DNA of 64,000 nt, taken from positions 4,154,001 to 4,218,000 of the forward strand of contig NZ_CP046564.1 of NCBI RefSeq assembly GCF_009818105.1, written 5' to 3'. A program made the translations under genes and the position numbers. The stretch is from Bacillus sp. N1-1. Lineage in GTDB: Bacteria; Bacillota; Bacilli; Bacillales; Guptibacillaceae. Positions 1 through 7,923 of the stretch are shown piece by piece; position 1 is the stretch's first letter, and every line of letters begins with the position of its first letter. Under the pieces are notes generated by a model. It made no database searches, was not told where the DNA came from, and saw only the letters and a list, made by a program, of their open reading frames with translations.

Positions 1-654
1 TTTGATGATTTTCGGGCTTTGTGCGTTGTCCTCTAGCTTTTCTCTTAGACGTTTGATGTACACCGTTAACGTATTATCGTTGACGAAATCACCAGCCACA
101 TCCCAGATTCGCTCCAATAGCTGATTTCTCGTTAAAACCTGTCCAACATGATTGGCAAAAATCAGGAAGAGCCTATACTCGAGTGCCGTTAGAAGCACTT
201 CCTCCCCCTTTTTATAAACCTTGCCTTCTAGCGTATTGATTCGGATATCTTCAATCGTAATGATGCTAGTGGATTGTGGCTGTGGTTGTTTATTGTAACG
301 ACGCAAAACCGATTTAATTCTTGAAAGTAATTCACGAATGCGAAAAGGCTTTATGATGTAATCATCTGCTCCCATATCAAGACCCATAACCACATTTACT
401 TCGTCATCAAATGCCGTGAGAAAAATAACTGGTTTATCACTCTGTTTCTTCACAAGTTCACAAAGATCATACCCACTACCATCTGGTAAGGATAAATCAA
501 ATAAACATAAATCGATCTCATGCAACTGTTTCATAAGTACTTCCCTGGCCGATTCAGCATTATAGCAGACAATGGTCTCATATCCATCGTTTTGCAAGGA
601 ATAATCAAGCCCCATTGCAATCGTCTTATCATCTTCCACCATTAATAGTTTCAT
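1..654 (-). CDS. OmpR-family two-component response regulator (C-terminus cut by window edge)
   Basis: The minus frame from ATG at 654 is open to base 1 (218 codons). The first about 115 residues are a receiver domain: the acidic pair EDD near the start, the phospho-acceptor Asp in the LCLFDLSLPDGSG stretch, the conserved Thr in FLTAFDD and the Lys in IIKPF. The rest is an OmpR/PhoB winged-helix DNA-binding domain (LTALEYRLF, then the recognition segment NTLTVYIKRLREKLED). The domain is nearly complete and only the last residues are missing. A GAGGG stretch sits just upstream of the ATG. The partner histidine kinase is presumably beyond the left edge. The regulated genes cannot be told from this fragment. 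Confidence 0.9.
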   Translation of the reverse strand, partial: MKLLMVEDDKTIAMGLDYSLQNDGYETIVCYNAESAREVLMKQLHEIDLCLFDLSLPDGSGYDLCELVKKQSDKPVIFLTAFDDEVNVVMGLDMGADDYIIKPFRIRELLSRIKSVLRRYNKQPQPQSTSIITIEDIRINTLEGKVYKKGEEVLLTALEYRLFLIFANHVGQVLTRNQLLERIWDVAGDFVNDNTLTVYIKRLREKLEDNAQSPKIIK

Positions 655-1058
655 TTGGAGAACCCTCATTTTGTGTTCTTTTTGGGGGTCTGGTTCGAGC
701 CTGACCCCTTCCTTCCTCTATTCCCCCTCAAACCCTTTAATGATAAGGCTTTGAAGGAGATACTTACATTAATTTAAATATCAAAAGTGTCCCTAGAGGA
801 GGAACACTTTTCACTGTTTTGTCTTTTGGTGGGGTCAGGCTCGAGCCTGACCCCTCTCAACTATTTCCTCTTTTTCAAGTGTACAATATTTACATACTAT
901 CATATAGATCATGCCCCAAAGATTGTAAAGTTGGCCTATGTACTTTTTGCTATAATGCCTTGCACGGCTGATATCATTCAGTAAAAGAAACTTGTCCGCT
1001 TTTTCACATGTGGTGAGGGCAGAGAGGAATCACATCCCTTAACCCCGCCAATTTCTTA
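655..1058. other. Intergenic stretch filled mainly by a repeat element
   Basis: About 400 bases without a supportable gene. Bases 684-854 are a full copy of the palindromic interspersed element described separately. The rest is AT-rich. A TATAAT at 951-956 has no well-spaced -35 box, so I do not call a promoter. Confidence 0.6.
684..854 (+). repeat. Full-length palindromic interspersed element (REP-doublet type), copy 1
   Basis: About 171 bp. It starts with a degenerate palindrome (684-708), then about 75 nt of poorly conserved sequence, a hairpin with AAAAGTGTCC-like and GGAACACTTTT arms (784-810), a GTTTTGTCTTTT linker, and a perfect palindrome at 831-854 with GGGGTCAGGC arms around TCGA. 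The same order and near-identical length recur at 16969-17141, 18867-19038 and 38955-39132. Confidence 0.8.
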
Positions 1059-1469
1059 CTACCTTCTCTTCGTTAACATATACAAAAACCATACCGCATG
1101 GTTCTGCTCATCCGCTGCTGCTCTTTTGAACGTTTCTTTTATATACGGGTCCTGCGTTTGTTCAGCGATATTAAGATAGAAGTCGACTGTGTTTTGCTCA
1201 TCGTTAAAGGCTAGATCGAGACCTATTCTATAATCAGTGGCACATTCTTCAACGAGCTCGGGCTCATGCTGTCGGCCCGTTAGCTGCGTATAAATTTGTT
1301 GAAAAGCTCTGAAATGCTTCTTCTCATCCTGTCGAATTTCTTTAATACGGTTCTTTTCTGTTTCATTTGGTGCTAGTCTCGCTAACTTCTTATAGCATTG
1401 AATGGCGCTATACTGACCATTAATCGCAGTGGCAATATCATCTGCAAGAGTTCGGTAGAGATAAGACAT
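1059..1469 (-). CDS. Ferritin-like / rubrerythrin-type small protein
   Basis: 136 aa with the all-helical ferritin-like pattern. Two E/D-E-x-x-H type di-iron motifs can be seen: QDEKKHF near residue 50 and ADEQNHA near residue 120. Further acidic residues lie at the matching positions of the other two helices. An AAAGGAG ribosome binding site precedes the ATG at 1469. The size resembles B. subtilis YhjR-like and other rubrerythrin-family proteins, but there is no rubredoxin domain, so a peroxide-reductase role is not shown. It is separated from the dsbA-like gene upstream by a palindrome and a strong terminator, so it probably has its own promoter. Confidence 0.75.
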   Translation of the reverse strand: MSYLYRTLADDIATAINGQYSAIQCYKKLARLAPNETEKNRIKEIRQDEKKHFRAFQQIYTQLTGRQHEPELVEECATDYRIGLDLAFNDEQNTVDFYLNIAEQTQDPYIKETFKRAAADEQNHAVWFLYMLTKRR

Positions 1470-1520
1470 GAGCTCGCTCCTTTTGTTGGGGTGTATGGGT
1501 GTGTTTGGATACGATAGTGT

Positions 1521-1560
1521 ATTTGAGGGGGGTCAGGCACGTGCCTGACCCCCCTCAAAT
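1521..1560. repeat. Single copy of the palindromic element with extended arms
   Basis: A perfect 40-bp palindrome with no loop. The common core (GGGGGTCAGG and its complement around CACGTG) is extended on both sides by an arm unique to this locus, ATTTGAG on the left and CTCAAAT on the right. It lies between the ferritin-like gene and the dsbA-like gene and touches the terminator at 1560-1610. Confidence 0.85.
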
Positions 1561-1610
1561 ACAAAAACCGTGGATTGTCCGTCACAGACGGACAATCCAC
1601 GGTTTTTGTA
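1560..1610. terminator. Strong bidirectional terminator hairpin
   Basis: A 24-bp perfect stem (1560-1583 with 1587-1610) and a 3-nt loop. TTTTTGT follows the GC-rich part on either strand. It sits 20 bp past the stop of the dsbA-like gene and is its likely terminator. Confidence 0.85.
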
Positions 1611-1629
1611 ATTGCTCTCATTCCTTCTT

Positions 1630-2325
1630 TTATTCCGCCTTCGCTTCCTCCACCATTTCCTTCAAATCGTCAATCGTCTCTCCTTCAAATGGTTCACCGT
1701 TAACAAAGAGTGCTGGGGTGCCGGTTACGTTCAGGTTTCGTGCGCGCTCGAGGTCATAGTCCACGGCCTCTTCGCCAGCACCATCCTGGAACGCCGTGAG
1801 CACTTGCTCCGCCTGCTCTTCATCAGTGATTTCTTCCAACGTATCGAAGAGGTAATCCTCAGTATAAATATCCTGCTGTTCCGTACCTTCCGTTTGCTTT
1901 TCATACATTAAGCTGTGAAACTCCCAGAAAACGTCGTTGCCGAGCTCTTGATACACGACTTCTGCAAACTCTGCTGAACGATTGGAGTCGACATTAATGA
2001 ATGGATAGTTCATGAACGTAAATTTCACATCGCCTGTTTGGACTAGCTCCTGATCGATTTGTGGGAAGAAGGATTGCTCGAATGCTTTGCAGTAAGGACA
2101 TTTGTAATCACCAAATTCGATCACTTCTACCTGGGCATTTTCGTCTCCGAGAAACGGCTGATTCATCGCTTCTTCACTTGATTCCCCAGAGTTTGATCCA
2201 GTTGTCATGATCATGACAACGACGATAACAACAGCCGCCGCAGCCGCTAATCCATACATCCACGCTTTCGACTTTTGTTTTGACTTCGTCGCCGGGTTCT
2301 TCTTTTTACTTTTATAATTTGCCAT
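1630..2325 (-). CDS. Membrane-anchored DsbA-type thiol oxidoreductase (BdbD-like)
   Basis: 231 aa. The N-terminus is very Lys-rich, followed by one hydrophobic segment (about residues 22-42), which gives an N-in membrane anchor with the catalytic domain outside. The redox motif CPYC (FGDYKCPYCKAF) is near residue 75 and the thioredoxin cis-Pro segment GTPALFVNG is near residue 200, with a helical insertion between them as in DsbA/BdbD. The start codon overlaps the doxX stop (TAATG, one base shared), so translation is coupled. No DsbB/BdbC partner is visible. The DoxX membrane protein may be its functional neighbour (inference). Confidence 0.85.
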   Translation of the reverse strand: MANYKSKKKNPATKSKQKSKAWMYGLAAAAAVVIVVVMIMTTGSNSGESSEEAMNQPFLGDENAQVEVIEFGDYKCPYCKAFEQSFFPQIDQELVQTGDVKFTFMNYPFINVDSNRSAEFAEVVYQELGNDVFWEFHSLMYEKQTEGTEQQDIYTEDYLFDTLEEITDEEQAEQVLTAFQDGAGEEAVDYDLERARNLNVTGTPALFVNGEPFEGETIDDLKEMVEEAKAE

Positions 2326-2729
2326 TATCCTTGAACCCTTTCAGCTTGTTTTGAAAAAAGTTTGTTGTCGACAGAAATAGTTCCACCACCGCTTATGAGT
2401 AGCGCGAGTGACATACCGAGAAGTGCGAGATCAAGCTCGTAACCTCCAATAAATCCCGTTCCGCTTTTTACAGTAAAGATCGCTCCGAGCATCACGATGA
2501 TAAAAAGCGCAGCGACAATGCGTGTTCCGAGACCAATGATCATAAGAAGGCCGCCTACAAGTTCGATTGTGGCAACAACATAGGCTAATCCACCACTGAT
2601 ACCAATGCTTTCAAAAAAGCCAACGGTATTTTCAATTCCTCCTGCAAACTTATCAAATCCATGAACGGTAAAAATAAGTCCAAGAGCGAGACGAAGGACG
2701 ACTATGGCTGCGTTTGGTGATAATTTCAT
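2325..2729 (-). CDS. DoxX-family membrane protein
   Basis: 134 aa with four hydrophobic segments typical of DoxX. The N-terminal helix contains LGLIFTVHGFDKF, and later segments have GLLMIIGLGTRIVAALFI and LALLGMSLALLISG. I start at the ATG at 2729 because AAAGGAGA lies 8 nt before it. An in-frame ATG at 2753 has no binding site and falls within the operator. DoxX proteins accompany thiol-redox systems, and the one-base overlap with the dsbA-like gene supports joint function. A BlaI-type operator at 2752-2766 lies just upstream. Confidence 0.85.
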   Translation of the reverse strand: MKLSPNAAIVVLRLALGLIFTVHGFDKFAGGIENTVGFFESIGISGGLAYVVATIELVGGLLMIIGLGTRIVAALFIIVMLGAIFTVKSGTGFIGGYELDLALLGMSLALLISGGGTISVDNKLFSKQAERVQG

Positions 2730-2751
2730 GTAACATTCTCCTTTGTTTTGC

Positions 2752-2766
2752 ACTACGTAGTGTAGT
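2752..2766. promoter_or_regulatory. BlaI-type operator in front of doxX-dsbA
   Basis: ACTACGTAGTGTAGT: outer half-sites ACTAC and GTAGT with 5 bp between them. It matches 13 of 15 bases of the operator at 4049-4063 in front of blaI. It lies about 23 bp upstream of the doxX start and overlaps the expected promoter region. Confidence 0.75.
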
Positions 2767-2785
2767 GTTCATTTTCGAAAAAGAA

Positions 2786-3622
2786 TTAGGGTGTCGCCAC
2801 GGTAAACATGACGGTTAACCCTAAGACGATAGAGATCGAATAAAGTATGGTTCCCACAGGCAGCGTAGCATGTACTTCTTTTTCGGGTGAAAGAATGTGC
2901 TGAATGCGGTCATTCACAGACGTATCTGCGAACGAAACAGCAAATGCGTGTCGCTGTCTGTGCTCGTTTTTCAATAATTTCAATAATGCGCTACTAAGGT
3001 CGAGCATATTGTTTGTTTGCTGTATCGCAAATTTGTCCGCCTCGATTTCCCTTAACGTTTGATAGTGTTTCGATACCCATTTTAGGATCGGAACATACCA
3101 GAGCGCGGTCACTAGAAGCGTGATGAGAAACTTTTTTAACGGGTCGCGATGCTGTTGATGAAATTGTTCATGACACATGACGGCACGAAGCTCTTCTTCA
3201 GTAAGCATGTTCACAAGCGCAGTCGAAAGAACGATCTTCGGTTTTAGCCCATATGTAAGCGCGATCGGTTCTTCGCTAATGATAACGGTGATTTGGTGCA
3301 GATTATACTGAACGATCACTTTCTTGGTAACCAGTTCGTCCTGTAGAAGCGACAATCGTTTTGAAAAAGTGATGTACCGTGCGATCTGCTTCACGAGTAC
3401 GATCACGACAAGCGCTAACGTTGAGAGAATCAGCACTTCTAAAAAAATATTCATTGATGATATTCCGATTGCGCGAAACAAGTTATGACAAGCTTCAAGA
3501 ACGGTAAACATCAGATTCCAGTTTGAGAAAAGATGCAGACTGTACATCGCCATTTGCACGATCACAGCTGCGACGAGAAAAATAGACAGCGTGAAAACAA
3601 GCCCTGTCTGTTTGATTTTCAT
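2786..3622 (-). CDS. BlaR1/MecR1-type M56 membrane metallopeptidase lacking a sensor domain
   Basis: 278 aa. Hydrophobic segments lie near residues 5-28, 55-78 and 160-180, with another close to the C-terminus. The zinc motif HEQFH (CHEQFHQQHRDP) is near residue 150 and the distal ligand region EIEADKFAI near 190. Family BlaR1 proteins of about 580-600 aa carry a C-terminal penicillin-binding sensor, which is absent here, so the signal is unlikely to be beta-lactam bound to that domain. By family knowledge, M56 proteases of this type lead to cleavage of the BlaI repressor. The ATG follows the blaI stop by one base, with the AAGGAG site inside the last blaI codons. Confidence 0.85.
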   Translation of the reverse strand: MKIKQTGLVFTLSIFLVAAVIVQMAMYSLHLFSNWNLMFTVLEACHNLFRAIGISSMNIFLEVLILSTLALVVIVLVKQIARYITFSKRLSLLQDELVTKKVIVQYNLHQITVIISEEPIALTYGLKPKIVLSTALVNMLTEEELRAVMCHEQFHQQHRDPLKKFLITLLVTALWYVPILKWVSKHYQTLREIEADKFAIQQTNNMLDLSSALLKLLKNEHRQRHAFAVSFADTSVNDRIQHILSPEKEVHATLPVGTILYSISIVLGLTVMFTVATP

Positions 3623-3623
3623 C

Positions 3624-4034
3624 TTACTTCTCCTTTAGCTGCTTGATTTTTTGCTCAAGCTTTTCGATAAGAATAGGATCTGCTTCATCAAGCGCATCAA
3701 GCATATGATTAACCGCTAGCGGACCGAATTCATCCATCAAATCCTGCGTTAACTCTTTCGACTGCGTTTGTAAAAACTCTTCTTTTGAGAAAATCGGTTT
3801 GAACATCGACGTTCGCTTCTCAGTTCTCTTCGCAAGTACGCCTTTATCGACGAGACGATTCATCACCGTCATCACCGTGTTAAAGTTCGTACTCTTTTCC
3901 TGATCAAGCTTTTGCTTCACATCTTTAATCGTCATCTCCGGACTATTCCAGAGAATGTCCATAATCTTCGCTTCAAGCGAACCAAAGAAGCGATTCAATC
4001 CCGTCTCATTTGTCTTGAACTGCTGAATTTTCAT
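3624..4034 (-). CDS. BlaI/MecI/CopY-family winged-helix repressor
   Basis: 136 aa. An N-terminal winged helix (LEAKIMDILW, then NFNTVMTVMNRLVDKGVL, the typical BlaI recognition region) is followed by a helical dimerisation tail. I choose the ATG at 4034, because GAGGTG lies 6 nt before it; a GTG at 4043 would sit in that site. The 15-bp palindrome ACTACACAGTGTAGT at 4049-4063 overlaps the expected promoter, as for autoregulated BlaI genes. A second copy is in front of doxX, so the regulon includes that operon. Confidence 0.9.
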   Translation of the reverse strand: MKIQQFKTNETGLNRFFGSLEAKIMDILWNSPEMTIKDVKQKLDQEKSTNFNTVMTVMNRLVDKGVLAKRTEKRTSMFKPIFSKEEFLQTQSKELTQDLMDEFGPLAVNHMLDALDEADPILIEKLEQKIKQLKEK

Positions 4035-4048
4035 CGCGTCCACCTCAC

Positions 4049-4063
4049 ACTACACAGTGTAGT
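4049..4063. promoter_or_regulatory. BlaI-type operator (autoregulatory)
   Basis: Perfect palindrome ACTACAC-A-GTGTAGT. It fits the known TACA/TGTA core of BlaI/MecI operators and lies immediately upstream of the blaI ribosome binding site. Confidence 0.85.
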
Positions 4064-4117
4064 TTAAATGGATGGAGGGGTCAAGAGGAATTGAGAGTGT
4101 TCTTCGTAGGAGGACGG

Positions 4118-4166
4118 TTGTATGTAAGGGGGGTCAGGCTCGAGCCTGACCCCCCTCTTCATACAA
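4118..4166. repeat. Single copy of the palindromic element, between blaI and sat
   Basis: Core palindrome at 4127-4156 (AGGGGGGTCAGGC arm and its complement around TCGA). A further locus-specific arm pair follows, TTGTATG at 4118-4124 and CATACAA at 4160-4166. Confidence 0.8.
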
Positions 4167-4258
4167 TCTTTTTTCCCATTCGCCCTCTCTTCTCCTCCTC
4201 TTCTTTCATAAGCTAGTAGCATCGATAATACATGAACGAGCAAGAAAGGAGATTATTT

Positions 4259-5398
4259 ATGATCGAACCACATGGCGGTCACCTGGTGAACCGCATTCCG
4301 TGTGAAGAAGATCGCCTGGTGCTGCTTGAGAAAGCCGCAATATTTCCAGCGATTACGTTAACACCATGGAATTTATCTGATTTGTATCTGATCGCAACCG
4401 GAGCCTTCAGTCCGTTAACGGGCTTTATGAACCGAACTGATTACCAGCACGTCCTAACGAAAATGCGGCTCGCAAATGGGACAATCTGGAGCTTGCCCAT
4501 TACACTTTCCGTTTCTGATGAAATGCGAGAACAAATATCTTTTAGCCCTACTGTTTGTTTAAAGGGGAATGACGGCGAAATCTACGGACTTATGGAAGTA
4601 GAAGATATCTATGAAACCAACAAACCTGAAGAAGCGCTATCGGTTTATGGAACGAACGATCCAGCTCATCCTGGTGTACAAAAAACGTACGAGCAGCCGG
4701 CTTTTAACCTTGGAGGACCGATCACCCTCCTTCAACATCCAAAGGCACTTCGGGAACTTTTTCACACTCCAGCTGAACTGAGGGAATTATTTCAACAACG
4801 TGGCTGGCAAACGATTGTAGGTTTTCAAACGCGCAATCCGATTCATCGCGCTCATGAGTATCTTCAAAAGACGGCACTTGAAACAGTTGATGGCCTTCTG
4901 ATCCATCCGCTCGTTGGTGAAACAAAAAAAGATGACATTTCAGCGGACATTCGCATGAAAAGCTATCGTACTCTTTTAGAAAACTACTATCCGGCCGACC
5001 GCGTTATTCTCTCCGTCTTTCCAGCCGCCATGAGGTATGCCGGCCCGCGTGAAGCCGTTTTTCATAGTCTTGTTCGGAAAAACTTTGGCTGTACCCATTT
5101 CATCGTTGGAAGAGACCATGCAGGCGTTGGTGACTTTTACGATACGTTCGCAGCTCAGACAATTTTTAACCAATTTGCAAAAGATGAAATCGGTATTGAG
5201 ATCATGGCCTTCGAACATGCTTTTTATTGTGAAAAATGTGGAAGTATGGCAACTTCCAAAACGTGTCCACACGACAGTGAATGTCACATTCACCTGAGCG
5301 GTACAAAAGTTCGAGAGATGTTGACCAATGGGCAGCGTCCACCAAAGGAATTTTCTCGACCTGAAGTGATCGACATTTTGATTAACGAGGTGCAATAG
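4259..5398 (+). CDS. sat: Sulfate adenylyltransferase (ATP sulfurylase)
   Basis: 379 aa. It makes adenosine 5'-phosphosulfate (APS) from ATP and sulfate. The signature [13 protein letters not shown] (ATP-binding HxxH) is near residue 195, and GRDHAGVG near 290. A C-terminal Cys/His cluster (YCEKCGSM...[20 protein letters not shown]) matches the bacterial Sat zinc-binding region. The start at 4259 is chosen because AAAGGAG is 7 nt upstream and the protein then opens MIEPHGG, as in other bacterial Sat proteins; an ATG at 4232 has no binding site. It is first in an operon with a permease and cysC, which together take up and activate sulfate. Confidence 0.95.
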   Translation: MIEPHGGHLVNRIPCEEDRLVLLEKAAIFPAITLTPWNLSDLYLIATGAFSPLTGFMNRTDYQHVLTKMRLANGTIWSLPITLSVSDEMREQISFSPTVCLKGNDGEIYGLMEVEDIYETNKPEEALSVYGTNDPAHPGVQKTYEQPAFNLGGPITLLQHPKALRELFHTPAELRELFQQRGWQTIVGFQTRNPIHRAHEYLQKTALETVDGLLIHPLVGETKKDDISADIRMKSYRTLLENYYPADRVILSVFPAAMRYAGPREAVFHSLVRKNFGCTHFIVGRDHAGVGDFYDTFAAQTIFNQFAKDEIGIEIMAFEHAFYCEKCGSMATSKTCPHDSECHIHLSGTKVREMLTNGQRPPKEFSRPEVIDILINEVQ

Positions 5399-5399
5399 C

Positions 5400-5444
5400 A
5401 TGACCCCGAAGAAACCTAATGCCGGCATCCTACTCTCACTATGA
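5400..5444 (+). CDS. 14-codon leader ORF coupling sat to the permease
   Basis: ATG at 5400 with GAGGTG in the last sat codons as ribosome binding site. It encodes MTPKKPNAGILLSL, and its TGA overlaps the permease ATG in an ATGA arrangement. The permease start itself has no visible Shine-Dalgarno sequence, so it may be translated by reinitiation after this mini-ORF. This is a proposal from sequence layout only; the peptide has no recognised function. Confidence 0.4.
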   Translation: MTPKKPNAGILLSL

Positions 5445-7192
5445 CTGCCTTCTATTTTGTTATCATCACCATGATCGCAATGCTAATCGGTCTTTTCTTT
5501 GAACTGGGACGGCCTGAGGTTATCCTCACTTCCGTTCTCGTCTTATTTCTTTTCACAGGCATTATTACGCCGGAGGAAGCGACGGTCGGATTCTCTAATG
5601 AAGGAATGCTCACCATCGCCCTTCTTTTCATTATTGCTGGTAGTATTCAGAAAAGCGGAATTGTCGACCGCACGTTTCTGCGTCTCCTAAAAGGGTCGTA
5701 TTCACCAAAGAAACGATTAGCCAAATTGCTCTTTCCTATTTCGATGATTTCCGCATTCGTGAACAATACGCCGATCGTCATCGCTTCCACGCCAATGGTG
5801 AAAAAATGGTGTATGGAAAACGGTGTTTCGCCTTCTAAATTTCTCATTCCGCTTTCTTACGCTACCATTCTCGGCGGCACGATTACGCTAATCGGGACAT
5901 CAACCAATTTGGTTGTTCACGGTCTTCTTGTTGAAAACGGCTATGCTGGCTTTTCTTTTTTTCAGCTTAGCGCTATTGGCATTCCAATCACATTACTCGG
6001 ACTCTTGTATTTGGTTCTATTTAGTCATCATCTGCTTCCAGGGCGCCGTATTTCTAATCTCTCTGAGCCAGTGCTTAAGGAATACACCGGTGAAGCACTC
6101 ATAACTGTCCAATTCCCTTATTTAAATCTTACGGTGAAGGAAGCGCAGTTAAGGAGCTTGAAAGGATTATTTCTCGTCAGTATTTTACGAAACGAACATG
6201 CGATAGCGCCCGTGTCAGGCAACACGATTTTAAAGGAAGGTGACCGCCTGGTGTTTAGCGGTGATATTTCAACAATCACCGATATTCAGCGGATGAAAGG
6301 GCTGGAACTTCAGGAAAGCACAGGTTCCTCTTTTCCAGATCATCATCGGCTGGTAGAAGGAATCGTCACCCATCATTCTTCCCACCTTTTTAAAAAGGTG
6401 AAAGACACCAATTTTAGAAGCCTCCATCAAGCCGCGGTGATTGCTGTTCATCGACACAACCAGCGTTTGCAAACGAAAATCGGTGATATTGTGTTAAAGC
6501 CTGGTGACGTGCTGTTAATGGTGACTGGAGAACAGTTTGATAAGAGAAACGATTTCTACGCCATTACACCAATCGATCATAAGCTTGTGTCCAATCGACA
6601 AATTCGAATGGGCTGGCTGTCGATCGGATGGCTCGGAATGATGATTGCCCTCGTCACGTTCAACGTTCTCTCAATGCTTACCGCGATGGCTGTGACCACA
6701 CTGCTACTCTTTTTAACAAAGCTTGTGACACCTGGCGAAGCGCGGGACCTCATTCAATGGAACGTTCTCTTGATGATCGCTTGTTCTTTCGGGATTGGAA
6801 CTGCGCTATTAAATTCAGGCGTGGCTACATCAATAGCTGATTTCTTAATTACGATCACCTACCCTTTTGGTCTTTTTGCCACGCTTCTCATGCTCTATTT
6901 AGTAACGAATGTCTTTACCGAAATGATGACAAATAGCGCCGCAGCCGTCTTTATGTTTCCGGTTGTGATGGAAGTGGCACGGACGCTTGAAGTTGAACTC
7001 ATGCCACTCGCTATCACTGTTGCGATCGCTGCCTCCGCAAGCTTCATGACGCCAATTGGCTACCAAACAAATTTAATTGTTTATGGCGCAGGTGGTTATC
7101 GGTTCCACGACTTTTTAAAAGTTGGATTCCCTTTAACCATCATTGTGATGGTGACCACATTAGTCCTTGTTCGATTTTATTTAATGGCTTAA
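5441..7192 (+). CDS. SLC13/ArsB-type sulfate permease with two TrkA-C (RCK_C) domains
   Basis: 583 aa. Hydrophobic helices lie in the first about 190 and last about 195 residues. Between them (about 200-375) is a soluble region with two TrkA_C/RCK_C-like repeats (LRSLKGLFLVSILR...LKEGDRLVFSGD and FRSLHQAAVIAVHR...LKPGDVLLMVTG). The motifs AFVNNTPIVIASTPMV and TLIGTSTNLVVHG, and later NSAAAVFMFPVV and PIGYQTNLIVYG, are the paired Asn-Ser/Thr regions of the DASS/SLC13 superfamily. Position between sat and cysC makes sulfate the likely substrate. It ends 18 bp before cysC, so the three genes form one operon. Confidence 0.88.
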   Translation: MTAFYFVIITMIAMLIGLFFELGRPEVILTSVLVLFLFTGIITPEEATVGFSNEGMLTIALLFIIAGSIQKSGIVDRTFLRLLKGSYSPKKRLAKLLFPISMISAFVNNTPIVIASTPMVKKWCMENGVSPSKFLIPLSYATILGGTITLIGTSTNLVVHGLLVENGYAGFSFFQLSAIGIPITLLGLLYLVLFSHHLLPGRRISNLSEPVLKEYTGEALITVQFPYLNLTVKEAQLRSLKGLFLVSILRNEHAIAPVSGNTILKEGDRLVFSGDISTITDIQRMKGLELQESTGSSFPDHHRLVEGIVTHHSSHLFKKVKDTNFRSLHQAAVIAVHRHNQRLQTKIGDIVLKPGDVLLMVTGEQFDKRNDFYAITPIDHKLVSNRQIRMGWLSIGWLGMMIALVTFNVLSMLTAMAVTTLLLFLTKLVTPGEARDLIQWNVLLMIACSFGIGTALLNSGVATSIADFLITITYPFGLFATLLMLYLVTNVFTEMMTNSAAAVFMFPVVMEVARTLEVELMPLAITVAIAASASFMTPIGYQTNLIVYGAGGYRFHDFLKVGFPLTIIVMVTTLVLVRFYLMA

Positions 7193-7210
7193 GGAAAGGA
7201 GAACGATTTG

Positions 7211-7813
7211 ATGAAAGAAAAACATATTACCTGGCACGAAGGAAGTGTGACGAAGCAGGATCGCGAAAAAATGAAGGAGCATAAAGGCGCCGTTCTCTGG
7301 TTTACAGGGTTATCCGGTTCCGGTAAATCAACGATAGCGGTTGAGCTTGAGAACGTTTTACACGTATCAGGTGTCCATACGTATCGGCTTGATGGCGATA
7401 ATGTGCGGCATGGGTTAAACCGGGATCTTAGCTTCAGTGATGATGACCGGGTCGAGAACATCCGGAGAATTGGTGAAGTGTCTCGGCTATTTGTTGATGC
7501 TGGACTGATGACCCTAACAGCCTTCATTTCTCCTTTTCAGAAAGACCGCGACATGGTTCGTTCTCTATTCGATGATGGGGAATTCATTGAAATTTTTGTA
7601 AAGGCAAGTCTTGAAGCATGTGAAAAGCGAGATCCAAAGGGTTTATATACAAAGGTCCGCCGAGGAGAGATTCATCAGTTTACCGGCATCGACTCTCCAT
7701 ATGAACCTCCTACTACTGCTCATATCGTTCTTGATACAGAAAAACTTACAGTAGATGAAGCTGTCCAGTCGATTGTGGCGTATTTGCAGAAGCATGAGTA
7801 TTTGAAAGGTTAA
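7211..7813 (+). CDS. cysC: Adenylylsulfate (APS) kinase
   Basis: 200 aa. It phosphorylates APS to 3'-phospho-APS (PAPS). The P-loop GLSGSGKST is near residue 35, with the family motifs [20 protein letters not shown] and [10 protein letters not shown] in the expected order. The length is standard for a stand-alone CysC. The GGAAAGGAGA site best serves the ATG at 7211; a TTG sits one codon earlier. It completes sulfate activation begun by sat. The next gene is a PAPS-using sulfotransferase remnant. Confidence 0.95.
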   Translation: MKEKHITWHEGSVTKQDREKMKEHKGAVLWFTGLSGSGKSTIAVELENVLHVSGVHTYRLDGDNVRHGLNRDLSFSDDDRVENIRRIGEVSRLFVDAGLMTLTAFISPFQKDRDMVRSLFDDGEFIEIFVKASLEACEKRDPKGLYTKVRRGEIHQFTGIDSPYEPPTTAHIVLDTEKLTVDEAVQSIVAYLQKHEYLKG

Positions 7814-7868
7814 AACAATCAGGCTCTTTTTTAAACGTAAGGTTGACAATAAAATTGAAAAACTGGAC

Positions 7869-7895
7869 GTATGATGGTGAAAAGTTCCATCATAC
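7869..7895. promoter_or_regulatory. Inverted repeat upstream of the sulfotransferase remnant
   Basis: GTATGATGG and CCATCATAC (9-bp arms, 9-nt spacer) lie between cysC and the sulfotransferase start. A TTGACA occurs at 7843-7848 with a TATGAT at 7870-7875, but the spacing of 21 is long. It could be an operator or RNA hairpin; function unknown. Confidence 0.3.
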
Positions 7896-7923
7896 TCTAA
7901 TAGATTTAAGGAGGTTTTAAGGT

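Noticed and set aside
923-956. Promoter at TATAAT 951-956
   Set aside because: Candidate -35 boxes are 14 or 22 bp away, and no gene follows on the plus strand.
787-984. 65-codon plus-strand frame over the first repeat element
   Set aside because: It runs through the hairpin and palindrome of the element, has no ribosome binding site and no recognisable protein pattern.
1382-1759. Overlapping frames on both strands across the palindrome and terminator at 1521-1610
   Set aside because: Both peptides contain YLRGVRHVPDPPQI, which is only the translated palindrome read from either strand; they also overlap real genes.
4722-5428. Frames antisense to and shifted within sat
   Set aside because: Shadows of a clear sat gene, with no binding sites.
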